This document shows, piece after piece, positions 31,588-39,612 of a stretch of 42,084 nt of DNA. A model generated the notes under the pieces. It was not told the origin of the DNA and did no database searches. It saw nothing but the letters and a program-made list of their open reading frames with translations. Made by a program: the position numbers and the translations under genes. Each line of letters begins with the position of its first letter. Positions within the stretch are counted from its first letter, which is position 1. This stretch comes from an uncultured Lachnospiraceae bacterium (GTDB taxonomy: Bacteria; Bacillota; Clostridia; Lachnospirales; Lachnospiraceae): assembly GCA_947630485.1 (NCBI GenBank), contig CANRHU010000027.1, positions 1-42,084 on the forward strand, given 5' to 3'.

Positions 31588-33714
31588 TTATCTCTTATAA
31601 TACCTCGCCGCCTCATCAAACCGGTCCCGCAGCTGGTACTGGTTGTCCAGGCGCATCACGCTGCCGGTCCGGCCGGCCACGAAACGCTCCAATTTCTCCA
31701 TATATTCGTCAGGGGTAATGCTGCCTTCCGCCACATAGGTCAGTCCCTTTTCCCAGCTGGCCGTCAGATCCGGGTTCAGAAGCTGCCGGATTGAGGCGGC
31801 GACCACCTCATAGACCAGCTCGCCCAGAAGCGTGGGCGTAATGACCTGGGTCTTATTGTTCAGCATCAGATATTTAATGTTCACCAGTTTCTTTAAGATC
31901 TCCGCGCGGGTGGCGCTCGTGCCGATACCGCTGCCCTTGATCTGGGCGCGCAGCTCCTCGTCCTCGATCAGCTGGCCGGCATTCTCCATGGCCAGGATCA
32001 TGGAACCGGAGGTATAGCGCTTGGGCGGCGAGGTCTCGCCTTCCTTGATGACGAGACCGAAGACGGACACTTCCATGCCCTTTTTCAGGGACGCCAGCAT
32101 CTTTAGGAATTCCGGGTTCTCCAGCTCGCGGCGGTTGCGCTCGGAATCGTCAGAGTCAGCTGCCGTGCCGCCTTTCCTGGCCTCTTCACTGCCTGTCTGT
32201 GAACTGCCGAAACTGTCTGCCGCCTCGTCCTCCCGCCCGGTCTTCTTCCTGCCGTCTGACACATCGGCAACCTTCAGATACCCCGGCTCCGCCAGCACCT
32301 TAAAACTTGCGAAGAAATGCTCCCCCAGCCGCACAAGCTCCAGCGACGTCTTCTGATAGACCGCTGCCGGATAGAAAATGCTCAAGAACCGCCTGGCGAT
32401 CACCTCATAGACCTTAAGCGCCAGCGGCTTTAAGCCGCGCAGCGCCCCGAAACCCTGGCCGGTCGGAACGATGGCGTAGTGGTCGGTAATCTGCTTGTCA
32501 TTTACATAGCGGGTTTTCGCGATCTTCTTATAGCTTCCGTCCTGCAGGATCTCTTCCGCGAACGCCTTAAGCGGCTCGAACTGGCGCAGGCCGCCGATAT
32601 TCTTGTGGATCTCCTTTGCCACCGCCGTGGACAGAACCCTGGCGTCCGTTCTCGGATAGGTGACCAGCTTCTTCTCATAGAGCTCCTGCACGATCTGCAG
32701 GGTCTGGTCCGGGCTGATCTTGAACATCTTCGAGCAGTCGTTCTGCAGCTCCGCCAGGTTGTAGAGAAGCGGCGGATTCTTCGTCTCTTTTTTGCGCTCG
32801 ACGGATGCAACCGCGGCAGCCGCCCCGTCTTCTGTCAGATACGCGATCAGTTCTTCCGCGGTTTTTCGCTCTTTGAACCCATTTTCTTTATACAAAAACG
32901 GCGTGCCGTAATATTTCGACCCTTCCACACACCGCCATTCCGCGTCAAATACGAACAAAGCGTCACTGGCCGCTTTCTCCTTACCAGCGGCCGAACCGGC
33001 CGCCGTCCTGCCGAAGGTTCCGATCACCCGGAAAAACGGCGTCTTCGCAAACTCCCGGATCTCCCGCTCCCGGCGCACCACCATGCCGAGCACACAGGTC
33101 ATGACGCGCCCAACGCTGACCACGGCGCGATCCTGTTTCAGAAAGTTTGAGACTGTATTTCCGTACTTCAGCGTCAAAACCCGTGAGAAATTGATGCCCA
33201 TCAGATAATCTTCCTTGGCACGCAAATAGGCGGAGGCGGACAGATTGTCGTACTCTGTCCAGTCCTTCGCCTCACGGATTCCCCGCAGGATTTCCTCCTC
33301 CGTCTGGGAATCGATCCAGACACGTTTCCGCGTCTTCCCTTTCACTCCGGCCATCTGATCCACCAGGCGGTAGATATACTCTCCCTCCCGCCCGGAGTCG
33401 GTGCAGATGTAGATCACGTCCACATCCGGCCGGTTTAGAAGGCCGCTGACAATGTGAAACTGCTTCGCCACACTGTCAATGACCTGGTATTTGAATTCTT
33501 TCGGCAGAAAAGGCAGCGTCTGGAGACTCCAGCGCTTATACTTTGGGTCATAGGCCTCCGGATAGCTCATGGTCACCAGATGGCCTACGCACCACGTCAC
33601 AATGGCGTCGTCCGCCTCCTGATAACCGTCTGCCCGGCGCCAATTCTTCTTAAGCGCCGCGGCAAACTGCTGGGCCACGCTGGGCTTTTCCGCGATAAAC
33701 AATGATTTTGCCAT
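31588..33714 (-). CDS. topB: DNA topoisomerase III
   Basis: A 708-residue type IA topoisomerase that unlinks DNA strands. The Toprim domain runs from KSLFIAEKPSVAQQFAAAL to DSGREGEYIYRLVDQ (acidic metal site near residue 107); the nucleophile is Tyr353 in VTYPRTDARVLS; the ATRAEILKKL block near residue 610 completes the core. No C-terminal zinc fingers, as usual for TopB. A hydrophilic stretch of about 45 residues (Ser/Glu/Asp/Arg-rich, near residue 495) and a shorter one near 240 look like insertions. It lies 40 bp downstream of galM, probably on its transcript, and is followed by a terminator. The start is preceded by GGAG at a slightly long distance. Confidence 0.95.
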   Translation of the reverse strand: MAKSLFIAEKPSVAQQFAAALKKNWRRADGYQEADDAIVTWCVGHLVTMSYPEAYDPKYKRWSLQTLPFLPKEFKYQVIDSVAKQFHIVSGLLNRPDVDVIYICTDSGREGEYIYRLVDQMAGVKGKTRKRVWIDSQTEEEILRGIREAKDWTEYDNLSASAYLRAKEDYLMGINFSRVLTLKYGNTVSNFLKQDRAVVSVGRVMTCVLGMVVRREREIREFAKTPFFRVIGTFGRTAAGSAAGKEKAASDALFVFDAEWRCVEGSKYYGTPFLYKENGFKERKTAEELIAYLTEDGAAAAVASVERKKETKNPPLLYNLAELQNDCSKMFKISPDQTLQIVQELYEKKLVTYPRTDARVLSTAVAKEIHKNIGGLRQFEPLKAFAEEILQDGSYKKIAKTRYVNDKQITDHYAIVPTGQGFGALRGLKPLALKVYEVIARRFLSIFYPAAVYQKTSLELVRLGEHFFASFKVLAEPGYLKVADVSDGRKKTGREDEAADSFGSSQTGSEEARKGGTAADSDDSERNRRELENPEFLKMLASLKKGMEVSVFGLVIKEGETSPPKRYTSGSMILAMENAGQLIEDEELRAQIKGSGIGTSATRAEILKKLVNIKYLMLNNKTQVITPTLLGELVYEVVAASIRQLLNPDLTASWEKGLTYVAEGSITPDEYMEKLERFVAGRTGSVMRLDNQYQLRDRFDEAARYYKR

Positions 33715-33754
33715 GTATTACTCTGCTCCGAACATATCGTTTGCTATGCGCTTT

Positions 33755-34810
33755 CTACTCTGCCCCGAACTGATAGATCGTCGTCGTCTTGTATTCGTCG
33801 CCCGCTTTCAGAACCGAGGAAGCAAAACCCGGGCAGTTCAGGTTATTGGGGAACAGCTGGGACTCGAAGCAGTAACCGTCCCTGTCATGGTAAACCGTTC
33901 CGTTCTTGCCCAAATCCGTAGACAACGAATTGCCCGCGTAAAGCTGCAGTCCCGGCAGATCCGTGTAGACCTCCATATAGCGTCCGCTCTTCGGATCGCT
34001 GGCCTTCGCCGCAAGGGACAGTTCGCCCGGCGCATGATTCAGCACGAAGTTATTGTCATAACCGCCGCAGAGGGCCACCTGATGAAAATCGGTGTCAATC
34101 TCCTTTGCCATGGGCTTTGCGGTGCGGAAATCCAACGGCGTCCCCTCCACCGGAGCAATTTCCCCGGTCGGAATGCTTCCGTCGTCCGTCACCGTATAGT
34201 GATCCGCATCGATCCAGATCAGCTGATCTGTGGCGATGCCGGAATCGTGGCCGGCCAAATTGAAATACGCATGGTTCGTCATATTCACGACCGTATCCTC
34301 GTCACAGGTCGCATGGTAGTCGATCTGCAGCGCGTTGTCCTCGGTCAGCGTATAGGAAACCATAATCTCGGCGTTTCCGGGATATCCCTGGTCGCCGTCA
34401 GGACTGAACAGCGTAAATACGATCATCGTCCCAAGCGGCGTCTCCTCTGAATCCGCCTCCCATTTGCGGAGCCGATAATAATCCGGGCCGCTGTGAAGAT
34501 TGTTCTTGCCGTTATTGCAGGCCAGCTGATACGTCTTGCCGTTCAGCGAAAATTTCGCGTCACCGATCCGGTTGGCGTTGCGTCCCACGATCTCGCCCAT
34601 ATGTCCCGGATTCACCTTAAGCGCCTCCACCGAGTCCACGCCCAGGACTACGTCCGCAAGATTCCCCTCCCTATCCGGCACCTCCATGGTCAGCCAAACG
34701 GCCCCCATATCCGTAAAGGATGCCGATGCGCCGGAACCGTTCGTGAGCGTATAGCGGTAAACCTCTGTACCATCGTCCATTTTTCCAAAAACTGTCTTTG
34801 TGCAGCTCAT
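33755..34810 (-). CDS. galM: Aldose 1-epimerase (mutarotase)
   Basis: 351 residues; interconverts alpha and beta anomers of galactose and other aldoses in the cytoplasm. Motifs are NRIGDAKFSLNGKTYQLACNNG near residue 80, NLHSGPD (His), VNMTNHAYFNLAGHDSG near residue 180 (catalytic His) and the Glu-containing end region FESQLFPNNLNCPGF. The start at 34810 (MSCTKTVF) follows GGAGGAGG; an in-frame start at 34840 lies in a leader repeat. Transcribed from the promoter at 34872, sharing a 175-bp divergent region with citC; there is no obvious functional link with topB downstream. Confidence 0.94.
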   Translation of the reverse strand: MSCTKTVFGKMDDGTEVYRYTLTNGSGASASFTDMGAVWLTMEVPDREGNLADVVLGVDSVEALKVNPGHMGEIVGRNANRIGDAKFSLNGKTYQLACNNGKNNLHSGPDYYRLRKWEADSEETPLGTMIVFTLFSPDGDQGYPGNAEIMVSYTLTEDNALQIDYHATCDEDTVVNMTNHAYFNLAGHDSGIATDQLIWIDADHYTVTDDGSIPTGEIAPVEGTPLDFRTAKPMAKEIDTDFHQVALCGGYDNNFVLNHAPGELSLAAKASDPKSGRYMEVYTDLPGLQLYAGNSLSTDLGKNGTVYHDRDGYCFESQLFPNNLNCPGFASSVLKAGDEYKTTTIYQFGAE

Positions 34811-34826
34811 ATCTTTCCTCCTCCAT

Positions 34827-34870
34827 TCAACAATTTCCAACGTCCAATTATATCAACAATTTCCAACGTC
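34827..34870 (-). repeat. Two 18-bp direct repeats in the galM leader
   Basis: GACGTTGGAAATTGTTGA occurs at 34853-34870 and 34827-34844 (period 26), placed right after the galM transcription start and reaching to its ribosome site. They could be paired operators or the result of slippage. Confidence 0.8.
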
Positions 34871-34871
34871 T

Positions 34872-34900
34872 ATTATATAAAGGATAACGCGTAAATTCAA
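34872..34900 (-). promoter_or_regulatory. galM-topB promoter
   Basis: Minus-strand -35 TTGAAT (34895-34900), 17-bp spacer, perfect -10 TATAAT (34872-34877). Confidence 0.75.
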
Positions 34901-34923
34901 GTGCTTTTCACTGCTCGTTTTTA

Positions 34924-34952
34924 TTGCTGAAACAGCCGGAAAATGATATAAT
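34924..34952 (+). promoter_or_regulatory. citC promoter
   Basis: -35 TTGCTG (34924-34929), 17-bp spacer, perfect -10 TATAAT (34947-34952) with an extended TGA element. The leader is about 25 nt and ends in the ribosome site AAAGGAG. Confidence 0.72.
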
Positions 34953-34985
34953 TCCTATAGATTTTACTTACAAAAGGAGAACGCC

Positions 34986-36062
34986 ATGTCCGATTACACC
35001 ATTTCCCGCATTCTTCCCTCCGACCGCCGCGGACAGCGCCAGCTGGCGGAGCTTCTCTCGGCCGAGGGCATCCGTAAGGACGGCAACCTGGATTACACCT
35101 GCGGCATGTTCGACGACGATTACAATCTGATCGCCACCGGCAGCTGTTTCGGCAACACGCTGCGCTGCATGGCCGTCAGCAGCGCCCATCAGGGCGAGGG
35201 CCTGATGAATGAAATCGTCAGCCACCTGATGGACGTCCAATATTCGCGGGGCAATATGCATCTGTTTCTGTACACCAAATGCAGTTCCGCCAAATTCTTC
35301 GGCGATCTGGGATTCTACGAGATTGTCCGGATTCCGGATCAGATTGTGTTTATGGAAAATCGCAGAAACGGGTTTTCGGATTACCTGAAAAAATTACAGC
35401 GGGAAAGTGAGAATATACATATCCCCGCAGTTTTGGATTGCGGCGCCGGCAGCGTCGCCGCCCTCGTCATGAATGCCAATCCCTTCACGCTGGGCCATCA
35501 GTATCTGGCGGAACGCGCCGCTGCGGAAAATGAGATTCTGCATCTTTTCATCGTCAGCGAGGACGCCAGCCTGGTTCCTTTCTCCGTGCGAAGGCGGCTG
35601 GTCATGGAGGGCACCGCACATCTGCCCAACATCGTTTATCATGAGAGCGGCCCTTACATCATCAGCAGCGCCACATTTCCCAGCTATTTCCAGAAGGACG
35701 AGGCGGCTGTCAATGAGAGCCACGCCATGCTGGATCTGACCGTCTTTACGCGAATCGCAAGGACACTGGGTATCAGCCGCCGCTATGTGGGCGAAGAACC
35801 CCAGAGTCAGGTCACCGGCATCTATAACCGCATCATGAGAGAAAAACTGCCGGAAAGCGGCGTCGAATGCGTCCTCATCCCCCGCAGGGAAAGCGGCGGC
35901 AAGGCCATCAGCGCCTCCACCGTCCGCCTGGCCTTAAAAAACGGCGACTGGGAGCTGCTCGCGCAGCTGGTGCCGGAGACGACGCTCCGCTATTTTACAA
36001 GTCAGGAAGCGGAGCCTGTCATCCGCCGAATCCGAACAGCGGACAATGTGGTCCATTACTAG
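34986..36062 (+). CDS. citC: [Citrate (pro-3S)-lyase] ligase
   Basis: 358 residues. CitC uses acetate and ATP to acetylate the thiol of the citrate lyase acyl carrier (CitD) prosthetic group, switching the enzyme on. The N-terminal GNAT-like part (CMAVSSAHQGEGLMNEIVSHL, FGDLGFYEI) precedes a nucleotidyltransferase domain with NANPFTLGHQYL (167-171 FTLGH) and GGKAISASTVRLAL, the KxISxSxxR motif. It stands apart from citE/citF by about 3.5 kb and is transcribed from its own promoter in the opposite direction, ending 13 bp from the convergent ferredoxin gene. The start follows AAAGGAG. Confidence 0.95.
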   Translation: MSDYTISRILPSDRRGQRQLAELLSAEGIRKDGNLDYTCGMFDDDYNLIATGSCFGNTLRCMAVSSAHQGEGLMNEIVSHLMDVQYSRGNMHLFLYTKCSSAKFFGDLGFYEIVRIPDQIVFMENRRNGFSDYLKKLQRESENIHIPAVLDCGAGSVAALVMNANPFTLGHQYLAERAAAENEILHLFIVSEDASLVPFSVRRRLVMEGTAHLPNIVYHESGPYIISSATFPSYFQKDEAAVNESHAMLDLTVFTRIARTLGISRRYVGEEPQSQVTGIYNRIMREKLPESGVECVLIPRRESGGKAISASTVRLALKNGDWELLAQLVPETTLRYFTSQEAEPVIRRIRTADNVVHY

Positions 36063-36075
36063 ACGGATCCTTATA

Positions 36076-36825
36076 TTACTCCCGCAGTCTGCCGTCAATC
36101 GTCACGGTCACGACCTGCCACGGAATCGATTTCCCGCTGGCCTGCAGAGCCCTTTTTGCGGCCATCTCAAGCCCGCCGCAGCATGGCACCTCCATGCGGA
36201 GGAGCGTCACGCTTCTTATGTCGTTTCCGCGGATGATCTCTGTCAATTTGTCGCTGTAATCCACGGCGTCCAGCTTCGGACAGCCGATCAGCGTCACTCT
36301 GCCGCGCATAAATTCCTGATGAAACGCGGCGTAGGAATAAGCGGTACAGTCGGCGGCGATCAGCAGCTTCGCGCCGTCAAAATACGCGGCTTTCAGCGGG
36401 GCCAGCTTGATCTGCACCGGCCAGTTGCGAAGCTCCGAGGCAGACGGCGGTAATTCTCTCACCCGTGCGCCAGGGCAGCCTCCGCCATGAACATTACCAT
36501 GGCCGGCGCCCGCTTCCGAAACACTCCTGCCGGCCGCGGACTGCGCTTTTTCTGCCTGCACGGCCTGCGCTTTCTCCATCGGCATGGTCTGCGCTTTCTT
36601 CTCTGCTACTGCCTTCTCATCATAGGCGGCCGCCTCTCTCTTCTCAAAAGTGATTGCACCCGCAGGGCATTCCGGCAGACAGTCTCCCATGCCGTCGCAG
36701 TAATCATCGCGAATCAGCTTCGCCTTTCCGTCAATGATCGCGATCGCGCCTTCATGACACGCTGCGGCGCAGGCGCCGCAGCCGTTGCATTTTTCCTCAT
36801 CAATATGAATGATCTGACGAATCAT
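36076..36825 (-). CDS. Ferredoxin-like 4Fe-4S protein with C-terminal domain
   Basis: 249 residues. The first cluster motif CNGCGACAAACHEGAI (Cys13, 16, 19, 23) is complete. The second, YCDGMGDCLPECPAGAI (Cys43, 49, 53), lacks the usual second Cys; this CDGxGxC form is common in this family and may hold a modified cluster. A low-complexity stretch (about residues 66-115) with repeated EKAQ units follows, then a domain with FDGAKLLIAADC, TLIGCPKLDAVDY and VPCCGGLEMAAKRA. Such proteins occur widely in Clostridia, with an electron-transfer or redox-sensing role presumed. The start at 36825 is preceded by GAGGGGATGGGAG. It follows the membrane protein gene by about 100 bp. Confidence 0.85.
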   Translation of the reverse strand: MIRQIIHIDEEKCNGCGACAAACHEGAIAIIDGKAKLIRDDYCDGMGDCLPECPAGAITFEKREAAAYDEKAVAEKKAQTMPMEKAQAVQAEKAQSAAGRSVSEAGAGHGNVHGGGCPGARVRELPPSASELRNWPVQIKLAPLKAAYFDGAKLLIAADCTAYSYAAFHQEFMRGRVTLIGCPKLDAVDYSDKLTEIIRGNDIRSVTLLRMEVPCCGGLEMAAKRALQASGKSIPWQVVTVTIDGRLRE

Positions 36826-36928
36826 TCTCCCATCCCCTCTTTCTCACGGCTTGTGTCGACTAATTTTTGAAATTCTTTTCACTCGGCTCACTGCCGTCCA
36901 TATTTCCGCAAACTGTCTGCCGCTCAGT

Positions 36929-37744
36929 TCACTGCGCCCACGCTTCCGCGAGCCGCCTCGCCTCCGCGCCCGCGTACAGCCCGTCGCCGTTCTCCTGCGC
37001 TTCTCTCAGCAGCTGCGCTGCCGCGTCCTCCTGGCCCTGGGCATGGCGCATCCGGGCCAGCAGAAGCTGCATCTCGCTTCTATGGATACGATTGCCCGCA
37101 TACTGGATCTCCTCCTCGATATACACGGTATCGTAGGCTTCATTTTTCAGGAAATTCAGCCAGTTCTCGGCCAGCTTGACGCACTCCTTCAGGTTATTCG
37201 CCAGCGTGTTGGCGCGTCCCTCGGCTTCTTCCCTAAGCTCCTTCAGCCTCGCAAGCTGCGTCTCTGCCTTCTCGATATCTTCGGAAAGCAGATAGAAACG
37301 CATCCGCTGATTCTCGGTCAGTGACGTGCCCGCCAGGGAATGGAGCTTCAGTTCCTCCGGCTTCAGCGCGTCCACCACCGCCAGGCCCTTCTCAAACTCG
37401 CCCAGCGCCTCGTAAGCATAGGCGACTTTATTCTTCGCGTCCACGTATTCCACCACGTTATCCGGAACCTTATCGGACAGCGGCTCAAATTTCTCCAGGA
37501 ACTCCGCTGGCTTTCCCTGCTGGTACAAAAGCGCCGTCATGGACTTCACGCGCCGGTTGGCGAAGAAAGAGGACACCACACGGCCGACAATCACGCCCAC
37601 AAACACATACATCGCGATAAAAAAGACGGTCGCGTAGGTTCCGCGCTCACTGAGACCCGTGTAATTCAGCAGAGCCAGCAGGAAACCAAGCAGGCCGCCG
37701 CCTGCCATAAACAGATTGTTTTGAAGCTTAAAATAAGCAACCAT
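36929..37744 (-). CDS. Membrane-anchored protein with helical (TPR-like) soluble domain
   Basis: 271 residues, not recognised as a named family. Two membrane segments (about residues 12-28 and 38-58, GGGLLGFLLALLNYTGL and TVFFIAMYVFVGVIVGRVV) are followed by about 200 helical residues rich in Ala, Glu and Leu with TPR-like spacing (AKNKVAYAYEALGEFEKGLAVVDAL, SEDIEKAETQLARLKELREE, LLLARMRHAQGQEDAAAQLLREA). The soluble part should face the cytoplasm and bind partner proteins. The gene has its own promoter at 37857 and is followed about 100 bp later by the ferredoxin gene; no terminator was seen between them. Confidence 0.8.
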   Translation of the reverse strand: MVAYFKLQNNLFMAGGGLLGFLLALLNYTGLSERGTYATVFFIAMYVFVGVIVGRVVSSFFANRRVKSMTALLYQQGKPAEFLEKFEPLSDKVPDNVVEYVDAKNKVAYAYEALGEFEKGLAVVDALKPEELKLHSLAGTSLTENQRMRFYLLSEDIEKAETQLARLKELREEAEGRANTLANNLKECVKLAENWLNFLKNEAYDTVYIEEEIQYAGNRIHRSEMQLLLARMRHAQGQEDAAAQLLREAQENGDGLYAGAEARRLAEAWAQ

Positions 37745-37856
37745 ACGGAAGCTCCTTTCTCATGGGTTCGTATATTCTCCAGCTGTTTTGCAGTGCCTGT
37801 TCCGGAATTAGAAAAATCCGATCCATATTTGGCACTGCGCCATTCCTTTGCAAACA

Positions 37857-37885
37857 TCTTACCACAGTTTATACCTTCTGTCACC
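37857..37885 (-). promoter_or_regulatory. Promoter of the membrane protein gene
   Basis: Minus-strand -35 GTGACA (37880-37885), 17-bp spacer, -10 TAAGAT (37857-37862). Leader of about 105 nt. The remainder of 37745-38135 holds the hairpin repeats at 37908-37973, an inverted repeat at 37992-38027 and no gene. Confidence 0.55.
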
Positions 37886-37907
37886 AAAATCTTATTGAGA
37901 GAAATAC

Positions 37908-37973
37908 GCGCAGGGCGTCACTGGCGCCCTACGCGCATGGAAATACCAAAAACACGTCACTGGCGCGTTTTTT
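37908..37973 (-). repeat. Intergenic hairpin-repeat pair downstream of the 2HCT transporter
   Basis: Minus-strand hairpin one: AAAAACGCG (37965-37973), loop CCAGTGA, CGTGTTTTT (37949-37957). Linker GGTATTTCCATG. Hairpin two: CGCGTAGGGCG (37926-37936), loop CCAGTGA, CGCCCTGCGCG (37908-37918). Each stem has one G-U that would be a mismatch on the other strand. The loops are the same while the stems are unrelated. Confidence 0.85.
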
Positions 37974-37991
37974 GCATACTGGCGTAATAAT

Positions 37992-38027
37992 ATGGGCACA
38001 GCTCCGTAAGTTGGAAACTGTGCCCAT
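37992..38027. repeat. Perfect 10-bp inverted repeat
   Basis: ATGGGCACAG (37992-38001) and CTGTGCCCAT (38018-38027) around a 16-base loop, no T-run on either side. Possible factor-independent terminator of the transporter operon or a protein site. Confidence 0.55.
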
Positions 38028-38135
38028 TGATTCAAACATTTGCAATTCGCCTCCGCCGCCATACCCTCAGCGGCTATAGCGGTTTTCCGTCACGTCATTG
38101 CATTTCCGCAGCATATTCTCCTGCTCTCACGCCGT

Positions 38136-39443
38136 TTATAGCATGAAGGAGAAGACGAAGGATGCGATAACCAGCACGATGCCGCCGCCCAGACGGGAGG
38201 ACAGCTGCGCGTAAGCGATCAGATCCATACGGTCTGCAGCGCCCAGGCAGGCCAGGTCGCCGTTGCCGCCACGGTTGGCCATGCAGAGGCCGGCGGTCAG
38301 AGCGGCGTCAACCGGATAGAAGCCGACCAGATAGCCGACAACGCCTGCGCCGATGATAGCGCCGATAACGATCATCAGGGCCATCAGGACGTTTCCGGGA
38401 GTCAGAGCGGTAAACAGCTCGGCGATATCGAAGTCGCAGCCCATGCCGACCATGATGATGATGCCCATGTAGCCGGACATGAAGGACTGGATCTTCTTCG
38501 CGCCTGCACGCAGATTATCCGGGATCACGCCAAGGGCGGCCAGAAGAACTACGAACAGGATCATGTAAGCGTAGGGATGGATCTCAGCGCCGGCGATCTT
38601 CGGCAGGATTACCTTGTTCATCAGACGGCCTACGCAGAAGCAGGCAAGACCGATGAACATTGCGCCGAAGATATCGTCCGTGGAGACCTTGACCTTCTTA
38701 TCGTCTCTCGCGATGTTGGAGCCCTTGCGGAGCAGGGTCTTCTTGTCGCCGGTCAGCTTCGGCCAGATGGTGCCCGCGGTGTTCAGCAGGGCGGAACCGA
38801 TGATGGCGAAGATGTTGGCGATGGTCAGGATGATGATCGCGAAGCCATAGTAGTTGGCCGCCGCGTCGCCCGTCACGTTCTCATAGATATTGCTCAGCGG
38901 AACCGCACCTGCGCCGTTGCCGCCGCCCATGATCGGGAGTACGTACTTGATCAGGGAGTCAGCCGGAGCAACTCCGAAGATCAGACCGGTTACGATGCCC
39001 AGGACAGCCGCGCACACGAGCCCCCCCAGGATAGCCGGAAGGTATCCCGCGAAGGAGCGAAGCAGAATGTCGCGGTCCAGAGCCAGCACGGATCCTACGA
39101 TCAGGCAAACGATAAAGAACTCCAGGAAGTTGGCGTCGTCATTGATAAAGCTGTTGACGCTTGCCACCGTATCAGCCGGGAGTATATTGAAATACTTCAG
39201 AAGCGCCACACCGAAGAATACCAGCAGAAGTCCGCCGCCGATGTAGGTGTTCCAGATCGGGATCCTCTCGCCGATCTCATTCAGCACTACCGCGAGTGCG
39301 AAGCAGGACGCCAGTGTACCCGTCATGCTGCTGGACTGCACGCCCAGGAACATGGTCACGCCGCAGATCAGGATCGCCGCAATTGCCAGATGCACGGGAA
39401 GCCCGCCGAGCTTAAGCTCTGTTTTTTCTTTGCTTTCTGCCAT
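38136..39443 (-). CDS. 2-hydroxycarboxylate transporter (citrate/malate:Na+ symporter type)
   Basis: 435 residues of the 2HCT family (CitS, CimH, MaeN, CitP). Eleven or so membrane segments and the two inverted signature loops GGGNGAGAVPLS (near residue 172) and GGNGDLACLGAADRM (near residue 395), which form the re-entrant substrate site, are visible; a short charged linker (KKTLLRKGSNIARDDKKVK) separates the halves. It probably imports citrate for the lyase encoded just upstream; malate or other 2-hydroxyacids cannot be excluded. The start at 39443 follows GGAGG. The gap to citF is 169 bp and holds GC-rich hairpins (around 39482-39510 and 39523-39553) but no clear promoter. Confidence 0.93.
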   Translation of the reverse strand: MAESKEKTELKLGGLPVHLAIAAILICGVTMFLGVQSSSMTGTLASCFALAVVLNEIGERIPIWNTYIGGGLLLVFFGVALLKYFNILPADTVASVNSFINDDANFLEFFIVCLIVGSVLALDRDILLRSFAGYLPAILGGLVCAAVLGIVTGLIFGVAPADSLIKYVLPIMGGGNGAGAVPLSNIYENVTGDAAANYYGFAIIILTIANIFAIIGSALLNTAGTIWPKLTGDKKTLLRKGSNIARDDKKVKVSTDDIFGAMFIGLACFCVGRLMNKVILPKIAGAEIHPYAYMILFVVLLAALGVIPDNLRAGAKKIQSFMSGYMGIIIMVGMGCDFDIAELFTALTPGNVLMALMIVIGAIIGAGVVGYLVGFYPVDAALTAGLCMANRGGNGDLACLGAADRMDLIAYAQLSSRLGGGIVLVIASFVFSFML

Positions 39444-39612
39444 ACCTATACCTCCATAGTATATAATGATGAATATTTATATCTACCGGGACGGGCAGCA
39501 TCTCCCGCCCTGGTCAGATACTTTGATAACCGCCGGCTTTGCTCATGCGGCCGGTCTTTCCGCCTGTGCCGCCGTCTATCTGCCGGGCAGCCGGGCAAGT
39601 CGGATCAGAAAC
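39444..39612 (-). other. Intercistronic region citF - transporter
   Basis: GC-rich segment with two imperfect hairpins (GGGCGGG.../...CCCGTCCC and ACCGGC-type arms), no long T-run. It might limit read-through or set mRNA stability between lyase and transporter. Confidence 0.35.
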
